Source of the DNA: Marinomonas ostreistagni
Lineage (GTDB): Bacteria > Pseudomonadota > Gammaproteobacteria > Pseudomonadales > Marinomonadaceae
Assembly (NCBI RefSeq): GCF_016461785.1
Contig: NZ_JAEMUH010000002.1
Span: 1 to 64,000 of the forward strand
Reading direction: 5' to 3'
DNA: 64,000 nt
Shown here: positions 54,578-64,000 of the stretch, in pieces
How the letters are laid out: the number at the start of each line of letters is the position of its first letter
Numbering within the stretch: the first letter of the stretch is position 1
Made by a program: the position numbers and the translations under genes
Notes under the pieces: model-generated
What the model saw: only the letters and a program-made list of their open reading frames with translations
What the model was told of the DNA's origin: nothing
Database searches by the model: none

Positions 54578-57500
54578 ATGATTAGAATGTTAATAAACGC
54601 AACTCAACAAGAAGAGTTGCGCGTTGCGTTAGTGGATGGGCAGCGCCTGTACGATCTAGATATCGAGTCAGGATCTCGCGAACAAAAAAAAGCAAATATC
54701 TATAAAGGCAAAATCACTCGTATTGAACCTAGTTTAGAAGCTGCTTTCGTAGACTACGGCGCAGAACGCCATGGTTTCCTTCCTCTCAAAGAAATCTCAA
54801 AAACCTACTTCTCTAAAAAATCCAATTCAGACGGCCGTTTAAACATTAAAGATGTGCTAACTGAGGGACAAGAAGTCATCGTTCAAGTTGACAAAGAAGA
54901 GCGAGGCAACAAGGGTGCAGCGCTAACAACATTTGTCAGCCTAGCAGGTCGCTACTTGGTTTTGATGCCAAACAACCCTCGCGCTGGAGGTATTTCACGC
55001 CGTATTGATGGTGACGACCGAACTCAACTAAAAGAAGCTATGTCTGGCCTTGATGTTCCAGATAATGGTGGTTTGATTGTCCGTACTGCAGGTGTCGGCC
55101 GCTCAACTGAAGAGCTTCAGTGGGACTTAGATTACCTACAGACACTTTGGGATTCGATCACAAAAGCCGCGGCTGATCGCCCTGCTCCTTTCTTGATTTA
55201 CCAAGAAAGCAACATCGTGATCCGCGCAATTCGCGACTATTTACGCGATGACATTGGCGAAGTTTTGATCGACGAAAAGAACGTTTATCAAGACGCGCTA
55301 AACTTCGTTATGCAGGTGATGCCGCACTTTAAAAACCGCATCAAACTGTATACAGAACCTACTCCACTTTTTAACCGTTTCCAGATCGAAACCCAGATCG
55401 AAACAGCCTTCCAGCGTGAAGTTCGCCTTCCTTCAGGCGGTTCGATCGTAATCGACCCAACAGAAGCGCTCGTTTCCATTGACATCAACTCCGCCCGCGC
55501 AACGAAAGGTGGGGACATTGAAGAAACAGCACTACAGACCAACTTAGAAGCAGCTGACGAAATTGCCCGCCAATTACGTCTTCGTGACATTGGTGGCCTA
55601 GTTGTTATCGACTTCATCGACATGACGCCTGTGCGCAACCAAAAAGAAGTTGAAAACCGCATGAAAGCGGCACTTGAAGCAGATCGGGCGCGTGTGCAAA
55701 TTGGCCGTATTTCACGCTTCGGCTTACTTGAAATGTCACGCCAACGCCTTCGTCCTTCACTAGGTGAAACCAGCGGTATTGTTTGTCCTCGTTGTAATGG
55801 ACAAGGATTTATCCGTGACGTAGAGTCACTTGCTTTATCTGTTCTACGCCTCATTGAAGAAGAATGTGCTAAAGAGCGTACCGCCCAGATTCGCGCTATT
55901 CTGCCAGTATCTGTAGCAACATTCCTATTGAATGAAAAGCGTACCAATATTGCGAAAATCGAAAAGCGTAACGATGTTCATATCATCTTGGTACCTAATC
56001 CTCATATGGAAACACCTCACTTCCATGTTGAGCGAATTCGTGATGACAACGAAGTTATCGCACAAGACGACAGCAGTTACACGCTTGTTGAAGAGCCTGT
56101 TCAACCGCCTTACGAGCCAAGAAAGGCCAATGAAAACGCTCGTCAACAAGCGGTAGTGACAAGCATTTCACCTGCCTCTCCAGCTCCTGCACCAACCGAA
56201 ACTGAGAAGAAATCTACTGCTAAACCAGGTTTCTTTAAACGCTTATTGAACGCATTATTCGGAAGCACTGAAGAGTCAGAGAAAGCAGAAAAGGCACCTC
56301 AAAAAGACACGAAGAAGGCTTTTGAAAAGCCCTCTGATGAACGCAAACCATCTCGCAATCGTCAGCGTGATCGTCGTCCTTCTCGACAAAGCAGCGACAA
56401 GGACCAAAAGGATCAGAACAACACTGAGCACCAGAAACCTAAGTCAACGCGCCAGTCTCGTCGCGCGCAAGCAGAGGCTCAAGAGTCTAATAAAGACACT
56501 GGTAGCAATCGTAATAAGCAGCGAGAAAAGACGAATAAAGACGCACAAAGCAAAGATTCTGTGCCTAAGGTAAAAGCACGTCGACCAGAGCCAGAAGTTA
56601 AAGAGCGCAAGCGTGACCGTAATGAAAACAAGCGTCGTAATGGTAAACTTAAAGACGAGGTCGAATTAGCTCAACAACAGCAACTTCAAGCTGATCAAGA
56701 AGCGAAAGATGCTAAAGTTACAGCTGAGCAAACTCAAAACGCCGACACTTCTGCTTCTAATCAAAGTAATGAGGAAAGCAACTCTACTGAACGCAAGCCA
56801 CGTCGCTCTCGCCGTTCACGTCGTAACAAGTCTGATGAAGCGGCTAAAGCAACACCTGAGACACAGGAAAATGCTAACGAGCAGACTGCTGAAGTACCTT
56901 CTGCTGAAACAGAAGTCAACACACCAGAGCCTACTACGACTAGAGAGACCTTATCTCAAGAAGATGCTCCTGCGGCAACAGCAGGCGAAGAAGCTAATCA
57001 AATCGAAGCGACTGAAGAGAAGCCTGCCAAACCAAAAATGTCTGTGAAAGCTGGCATGAACAAAATTGCCAAACCAGATAACACTGAAGAAGTAGCCGCA
57101 TCCTCTAGCAGTGAAAACACTGATGCAGAAGCCTCTGAAAACGCAACTCTAGAATCTGATCAACCATCTGAAACAGGTGTAACGAAAGCCCAGCCTACTG
57201 TTGCAGCCGCTCAAAATGCTGACCATATCTCAGATAAAACATCAAACGATGAAGCTACATCACAAGCCGAACCTAATGATGCATCTGATATCAGTGAAGA
57301 GAAAGCCAAACCAGTAAGCGATACTTCGGTTGAAATAACTCAACATGAAGATGCATCAAAAGCAAAAGAGGCAACAACTGAGAACTCAGAAGAACCTCTT
57401 GCTGAAGACACATCAGAATTAGAAACACCTATTCTGAATGAAGCTAAGTCAGAACAAGCTGATACTACTGACTCATCTGAACAAGTTAAAGCAACTGAAA

Positions 57501-57760
57501 CAGGCAAAAAAGTTCGACAACCTCGCCCTATTCGCGGCAAAAAAGTCAACAAACCTGCAACAGAGCAAAAAGCACCTGTTGAGCTTCCTAAAGCGCTTAT
57601 TGAGCAGCAGGAAAAAGCTAAACAAGAGTTGCTTGAAAAACGAGAGCAAGCTGCTCAGCAACGACGCCAACGTCGATCTGGTCGCGTCAAAAACGATCCT
57701 CGTTTATCACGCCAACCTGAACCAGCTACAGAAAGCCAAGTAGAAACTTCAGAAGAGTAA
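54578..57760 (+). CDS. rne: Ribonuclease E
   Basis: The essential endoribonuclease of mRNA decay and rRNA/tRNA processing. It has 1060 residues starting [17 protein letters not shown]. The catalytic half has the S1 domain (about 35–120), metal aspartates D302 and D345, and the zinc-link cysteines C403 and C406 in CPRCNGQG, each one position before the E. coli numbering. The scaffold half (from about 520) is disordered: an amphipathic membrane-anchor helix [14 protein letters not shown] (549–562), arginine-rich RNA-binding patches ([12 protein letters not shown]), then a long E/T/S/A-rich acidic tract and a basic end. Degradosome partner sites are not identifiable by eye. Confidence 0.98.
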   Translation: MIRMLINATQQEELRVALVDGQRLYDLDIESGSREQKKANIYKGKITRIEPSLEAAFVDYGAERHGFLPLKEISKTYFSKKSNSDGRLNIKDVLTEGQEVIVQVDKEERGNKGAALTTFVSLAGRYLVLMPNNPRAGGISRRIDGDDRTQLKEAMSGLDVPDNGGLIVRTAGVGRSTEELQWDLDYLQTLWDSITKAAADRPAPFLIYQESNIVIRAIRDYLRDDIGEVLIDEKNVYQDALNFVMQVMPHFKNRIKLYTEPTPLFNRFQIETQIETAFQREVRLPSGGSIVIDPTEALVSIDINSARATKGGDIEETALQTNLEAADEIARQLRLRDIGGLVVIDFIDMTPVRNQKEVENRMKAALEADRARVQIGRISRFGLLEMSRQRLRPSLGETSGIVCPRCNGQGFIRDVESLALSVLRLIEEECAKERTAQIRAILPVSVATFLLNEKRTNIAKIEKRNDVHIILVPNPHMETPHFHVERIRDDNEVIAQDDSSYTLVEEPVQPPYEPRKANENARQQAVVTSISPASPAPAPTETEKKSTAKPGFFKRLLNALFGSTEESEKAEKAPQKDTKKAFEKPSDERKPSRNRQRDRRPSRQSSDKDQKDQNNTEHQKPKSTRQSRRAQAEAQESNKDTGSNRNKQREKTNKDAQSKDSVPKVKARRPEPEVKERKRDRNENKRRNGKLKDEVELAQQQQLQADQEAKDAKVTAEQTQNADTSASNQSNEESNSTERKPRRSRRSRRNKSDEAAKATPETQENANEQTAEVPSAETEVNTPEPTTTRETLSQEDAPAATAGEEANQIEATEEKPAKPKMSVKAGMNKIAKPDNTEEVAASSSSENTDAEASENATLESDQPSETGVTKAQPTVAAAQNADHISDKTSNDEATSQAEPNDASDISEEKAKPVSDTSVEITQHEDASKAKEATTENSEEPLAEDTSELETPILNEAKSEQADTTDSSEQVKATETGKKVRQPRPIRGKKVNKPATEQKAPVELPKALIEQQEKAKQELLEKREQAAQQRRQRRSGRVKNDPRLSRQPEPATESQVETSEE

Positions 57761-57779
57761 CTTTTGCTTTAATACAGAC

Positions 57780-57817
57780 AAAGGCCTATCGAGCAACTCG
57801 ATAGGCCTTTTTATTTC
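57780..57817 (+). terminator. Intrinsic terminator after rne
   Basis: AAAGGCCTATCGAG, loop CAA, CTCGATAGGCCTTT, then TTATTTCTT: a perfect 14-bp stem 19 bp past the stop. Confidence 0.9.
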
Positions 57818-57852
57818 TTAGTACTCAATAATAGCTTGTCATTACACCCTTC

Positions 57853-57888
57853 AAAAAAAAACGCCTCATACTTTAACTGAGGCGTTTT
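57853..57888 (-). terminator. Intrinsic terminator after katG
   Basis: AAAACGCCTCA (57858–57868) pairs with TGAGGCGTTTT (57878–57888), followed on the minus strand by nine Ts. Confidence 0.88.
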
Positions 57889-57924
57889 AAATGGCTATAA
57901 CGTATTACTTAATGTACTTTACTA

Positions 57925-60497
<2,573 letters not shown>

Positions 60498-61298
60498 CTA
60501 AATATCAAGATAGCTTAGCTTTACCAAAGTTAAGCTTGTGGACCAGAACTTAAGACAGCTTTGAAAACCTTCTCTACCATTGGTGAACAAACTGACTGGC
60601 CCTTGGCCTTTTATTGTTACGCTCTCTAATGAGCCTGGCTTTAGACAACTCAAAACCCTACGAACTTGCGCCGTCACACCCTGACTGGGTTCAACTATCT
60701 GGACGCCAGGCAGTACATCAGAGAACATTTCCTTAATAAGTGGGTAATGCGTGCACGCCAGCACCAGGGCATCCGACTTATGCACTTTAATTAACCGAGA
60801 TAGCCTATCTAACTCCTGCAAGATCTGCTCGTGTGATTCTGGCATTTCATCAATAAGTGACGCCAAGGAGGGACTTGAAATTACTTGGACAGATGTATCA
60901 AAACGCCAATTTTCAATCAGTTCATTTAAGCGCTGACTTTTGCTAGTAGCTAATGTTGCTAACACCGAAATATGCTTTCGGTGACTGTTAAGACATGCGG
61001 GCTTTACCGCAGGCTCCACACCAATAATAGGCAAAATTAACTCTGCCCTTAAAGCGCTAATTCCTGCTACCGTAGCGGTATTACACGCAACAACCATCAC
61101 ATCACATTGCTGCTCTCTAAAATATTTTGCAATAGAAATTAGACGATTTGTAATAAAGTGATCACTTTTACTGCCATATGGTGCATTTGCCTGATCTGCA
61201 AAATAAAGGAGCTCAGCATGAGGTATGGCATGATGTATTGATCTAAGAATTGTTAAACCACCAGCTCCCGAGTCCATCACTCCAATTTTTATGCTCAT
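60498..61298 (-). CDS. murI: Glutamate racemase MurI
   Basis: Makes D-glutamate for peptidoglycan. It has 266 residues, with MDSGAGGLTI near the start and the two catalytic cysteines C72 in ACNTAT and the one in LACTHYPL (about 182), each with its neighbouring acidic or histidine partner. It overlaps murB by 4 bp, so D-glutamate formation and UDP-MurNAc formation are translationally coupled here. Confidence 0.95.
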   Translation of the reverse strand: MSIKIGVMDSGAGGLTILRSIHHAIPHAELLYFADQANAPYGSKSDHFITNRLISIAKYFREQQCDVMVVACNTATVAGISALRAELILPIIGVEPAVKPACLNSHRKHISVLATLATSKSQRLNELIENWRFDTSVQVISSPSLASLIDEMPESHEQILQELDRLSRLIKVHKSDALVLACTHYPLIKEMFSDVLPGVQIVEPSQGVTAQVRRVLSCLKPGSLESVTIKGQGPVSLFTNGREGFQSCLKFWSTSLTLVKLSYLDI

Positions 61299-62341
61299 TC
61301 ATTAGTACCAAGCAGAATAGGCTCACGCTCAAGCTGCACATCAAACAGCCCATTGATAGAAGATTTTATGTCTCTTTCTAATTGCAACAGCGCATCCGCC
61401 TTGTCACAGTTAAAGTTCACCAGCACTAAAGCTTGCTTGTCATAAACACCAACGCCATCCCTACGAACCCCTTTCCACCCAGCCTTGTCATTCATCCAAC
61501 CTGCTGCAAGTTTCCATGAATCGCCATAAGGAAAAGCCACAATATCAGGGTACTTCATTTTCAATTGCGCATAATGTTCATTTGTAACTATGGGGTTTTT
61601 AAAAAAACTGCCTGAATTAGATAATTTCTCAGGGTTTGGAAGCTTTTCAGATCGGATTTTGCATACACAATCATAAACCTCTCTGACTGTTGAATCCGCT
61701 CCAAGCAGTTTATTCAGGCCACCATAAGAAAGGTTTAACTTAGGTGTTTTTTCGAGCCTGAGCTCTATGGCCAAAATAATGTACAGCTCTTTCCACTCAT
61801 GTTTAAAAAGAGAATCACGATAGCCAAAATCACAATCGTGAGCATCGAAGTATTTGATTTCCAAACTTCTCCGATCAAGAACTTTTACAGTCTGTAAAAT
61901 ATCTTTTATTTCAACACCATAAGCACCTATATTCTGAACCGGCGCAGCACCAGCAGAGCCAGGAATTAGGGCTAAGTTTTCTATTCCACCAAGGCCTTGA
62001 TCAACAGCCCAAGTAACACAGTCATGCCACACCTCTCCTGCTGCGAATTGCACGGTAACAGTGTCTGCTAAGTCATGCAGTATTTCACGGCCAATAATTT
62101 TATTAACAATGACCAAGCCATCAATATCTCCCTGAATTAAGAGATTACTGCCTCCGCCTAAAATTGTTACCGAAAGGTCATTGCTATTGGCCCAACAGAT
62201 TACCTCGAACAACTCTATTTCAGAGTGTACGATGGCAAAATATTGTGCAGCATAATCAAAAGAAAAAGTGTTAAACGGTTTAAGAGAGGCACCTGTTTTA
62301 ACAATGGAAGGAATCGACAACTCGGTCTCGAGCTTATTCAT
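61295..62341 (-). CDS. murB: UDP-N-acetylenolpyruvylglucosamine reductase MurB
   Basis: A flavoenzyme of the second committed step of peptidoglycan synthesis. It has 348 residues (type I). The FAD-binding part holds ILGGGSNLLI, then IPGSAGAAPVQNIGAYG and FGYRDS; the catalytic serine is in NSGSFFKNP. ATG at 62341 is chosen, overlapping the phosphatase stop by 8 bp. An in-frame TTG at 62368 is less likely. Confidence 0.95.
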   Translation of the reverse strand: MNKLETELSIPSIVKTGASLKPFNTFSFDYAAQYFAIVHSEIELFEVICWANSNDLSVTILGGGSNLLIQGDIDGLVIVNKIIGREILHDLADTVTVQFAAGEVWHDCVTWAVDQGLGGIENLALIPGSAGAAPVQNIGAYGVEIKDILQTVKVLDRRSLEIKYFDAHDCDFGYRDSLFKHEWKELYIILAIELRLEKTPKLNLSYGGLNKLLGADSTVREVYDCVCKIRSEKLPNPEKLSNSGSFFKNPIVTNEHYAQLKMKYPDIVAFPYGDSWKLAAGWMNDKAGWKGVRRDGVGVYDKQALVLVNFNCDKADALLQLERDIKSSINGLFDVQLEREPILLGTNE

Positions 62342-62789
62342 AATGCTTACCGAAAAAGTCTTCAGCAATTTGAACTAAATGCTCTCTCATAAGAGTAAAA
62401 CCCGCTTCTCGCCCATAGTATGGATCAGATACCTCGCCATACTGAGCTGTCCCATCAAATTCACCAAACATTACTACTCTCGCGCTGGCATCAGTTGGCA
62501 TAATCTCCATCAAGTTCGATAGATTCTGTCTATCCATTACAAGAATCCAATCAAAATCGTAAAAATCCTGCGTACACACTTTTCTAGCACGTTGCGTACT
62601 AATATCGATACCAATTTCCTTTAATGCCTTAATAGACCTTTGATCAGGCTGATTTCCTATGTGATAAGCAGCAGTACCGGCTGAGTCTATCGTTACAGGG
62701 ATAGAGCGAACTTCAGCAATATACTCCAAAATACCCTGAGCTGCAGGAGAACGGCAAATGTTACCAAGACAGACTGTAAGAATTTTCAT
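62334..62789 (-). CDS. Low-molecular-weight protein-tyrosine phosphatase
   Basis: A 151-residue LMW phosphatase. The P-loop CLGNICRS (C7 to R13) and the acid loop VSDPYYG are intact. Homologues at this locus (next to murB) or in capsule operons dephosphorylate tyrosine kinases; no kinase is present here. It starts 4 bp after the Trm112-like gene and overlaps murB. Confidence 0.93.
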   Translation of the reverse strand: MKILTVCLGNICRSPAAQGILEYIAEVRSIPVTIDSAGTAAYHIGNQPDQRSIKALKEIGIDISTQRARKVCTQDFYDFDWILVMDRQNLSNLMEIMPTDASARVVMFGEFDGTAQYGEVSDPYYGREAGFTLMREHLVQIAEDFFGKHYE

Positions 62790-62793
62790 CGGT

Positions 62794-62982
62794 TTACTTA
62801 TCGTCTAAACGCTCTTCTGCTTTAAGAGTTCGCGCTTCAGTTTCAAGCAAAACCGGAATACCATCACGCACTGGATAAGCCATTCCTCCCACTTTACTGA
62901 TTAGCTCTGAACCATCTTCACTTAGCGTCAATGGAGCTTTTGTAACCGGACAAACTAAAATTTCTAATAGTGCTTTATTCAT
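62794..62982 (-). CDS. ycaR: Trm112/YcaR-like small protein
   Basis: A 62-residue YcaR/UPF0434 protein of the Trm112 fold ([16 protein letters not shown], then [11 protein letters not shown]). The zinc cysteines of Trm112 are reduced to one (CPVT). Function unknown. It normally lies between lpxK and kdsB; here the phosphatase gene follows directly. Confidence 0.9.
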   Translation of the reverse strand: MNKALLEILVCPVTKAPLTLSEDGSELISKVGGMAYPVRDGIPVLLETEARTLKAEERLDDK

Positions 62983-62995
62983 AAGTTAAAATCTT

Positions 62996-64000
62996 CTACT
63001 TGGATAATTGAGACAATCGTCTCGTAATAAACTGCTTAAAATTCTCAGGAAGTAACAATTCAGCCGAGGCATACCACCACTCATCAGAGCTCTTAGCAAA
63101 TGCCTCTACTTTTACTGCATCCTTTTCAGTCATGATAACGCGCTCTGAATCTGGCAAGTCTTCTCTTTTAAACTGATGGTGATCAGAAAAGTAAGTAAAC
63201 TTAGACGCTTTAGATAAGCCAAATTCGAGTAAGGCATCCCAAAAGCGACTAGGATTTCCAATTCCTGCAACAACATGCCAAGCCCCTGAGTGAAGCGAAG
63301 TAAGAGGGCTGAATTTCTGGTGTTCCTTTATGTGCCTTATCTGAGTGAGTTTTATAGGTCCTGAAAACACAGGAGCACTGCAATTGACTAACGGCAACTG
63401 ATTGATTGAAAACACACAATCTACCTCTGACAGACGATGTGCAGGCTCACGAAGTGGACCTACTGGCAAAAGTTGCTTATTACCTAGCCCCCTCTGAGAA
63501 TCAACCATCACAATCTCAATATCTCGATCTATGGCGTAATGCTGTAACCCATCATCACTTATTATAATATCGACGTTATCTAATTCCTCAAGCATCTTAA
63601 TAGCAAGTGCTCTATTACTTGATACTGAAATTGGGCAACCTGTACGACGCGCTAGCATAAGAGGCTCATCCCCTACTTCAAGCGCACTGGAAGCCTCTGA
63701 AACCAACACAGCAGCGTTGGTTTCGCGCTTGTGACCTCTTGTTATTACTCCAGGATTCCACCCCTTTGACTTAAGGAAGGAGCATAAAGCAATCACCATA
63801 GGGGATTTACCTGTCCCGCCTACCGTAATGTTGCCCACTACAATAACGGGATATCTAGAACGATAAGCTTGGGTATTACGATGCTTTAAGAAAGTGCGTC
63901 GTTTTGAAAAGACGATAGGTGCAGTAATAAACAATAGAGGACACAACACCCAAGTCCAACCAAGCCTTCTATACCAAGACTTGGTCAAAGCATTCTCCAA
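62996..64000 (-). CDS. lpxK: Tetraacyldisaccharide 4'-kinase LpxK (5' end at window edge)
   Basis: Phosphorylates the lipid A disaccharide at the inner membrane. An N-terminal membrane helix (about 12–30) precedes the P-loop GNITVGGTGKSP, then DDGLQHYAIDRDIEIV and LPVGPLREP. 334 codons are visible. The frame is open to the last base, where a TTG is possible as a start, but the true start may lie a few codons beyond the window. Confidence 0.93.
   Translation of the reverse strand: MENALTKSWYRRLGWTWVLCPLLFITAPIVFSKRRTFLKHRNTQAYRSRYPVIVVGNITVGGTGKSPMVIALCSFLKSKGWNPGVITRGHKRETNAAVLVSEASSALEVGDEPLMLARRTGCPISVSSNRALAIKMLEELDNVDIIISDDGLQHYAIDRDIEIVMVDSQRGLGNKQLLPVGPLREPAHRLSEVDCVFSINQLPLVNCSAPVFSGPIKLTQIRHIKEHQKFSPLTSLHSGAWHVVAGIGNPSRFWDALLEFGLSKASKFTYFSDHHQFKREDLPDSERVIMTEKDAVKVEAFAKSSDEWWYASAELLLPENFKQFITRRLSQLSK

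Overview
The window is an ordinary-looking stretch of chromosome from a gammaproteobacterium, moderately AT-rich by eye. Gene order matches Pseudomonas/Oceanospirillales: an lpxK–ycaR–ptp–murB block, rne and rluC, and a maf, yceD–rpmF–plsX–fabD–fabG–acpP–fabF block, plus ybbAP/tesA, a type II queF and a PA2817-like gene. A Marinomonas-like marine bacterium is the best guess, by inference from gene content only. No insertion sequence, prophage, CRISPR array or rRNA operon was seen. Genes are intact and tightly packed.

Layout. 1–171: a tRNA-Gly (cut by the window edge) and a tRNA-Glu, with their promoter. 323–6004: YajG-like lipoprotein, msrB, alaA, htpX behind a heat-shock type promoter, a PilZ c-di-GMP receptor, pdxB and epmC. 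6061–12203: the glycine cleavage/serine hydroxymethylase locus, gcvT diverging from glyA–gcvH–gcvP, with two near-identical palindromic operators in the divergent promoter region. 12280–16721: a REP-like palindrome, an FdhF/YdeP-family molybdoenzyme, the SstT transporter and a STAS protein. 16746–22989: bolA plus a complete three-gene SMC-like condensin locus (jetA/mksF, jetB/mksE, jetC/mksB) without the JetD nuclease, led by a small sirohydrochlorin chelatase gene.

23138–28371: a YfcH-like epimerase facing a run of six minus-strand genes: cheV, an unknown membrane protein, hemH, a HAD phosphatase, a secreted protein with 11-residue LEA-like repeats, and a triple C4 zinc-ribbon protein. 28588–36554: tatD, a glutaredoxin-like protein, a TetR regulator, DNA polymerase II, the YbbAP ABC system and tesA. 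36567–42658: a glycerate-dehydrogenase-like enzyme, truC, a SUI1/YciH protein, a degenerate GGDEF protein, a hotdog thioesterase, tRNA-Ser, a nitroreductase and a membrane-anchored coiled-coil protein. 42689–45672: queF, the YadGH ABC exporter and a PA2817-like protein.

45711–54148: fatty-acid and phospholipid initiation genes co-oriented with rpmF and yceD, then maf, sppA, a MaoC hydratase and rluC. 54149–57760: rne with a leader of about 370 nt. 57925–64000: katG, murI, murB, ptp, ycaR and lpxK (cut by the window edge).

The points most worth a second look are the JetABC locus lacking JetD and sharing a run with bolA and a STAS gene; the htpX control region, where a sigma-32-type promoter lies over an inverted repeat that would hide the Shine-Dalgarno only in read-through mRNA; the twin glycine-locus operators; a probably leaderless yceD mRNA; and the LEA-like periplasmic protein.
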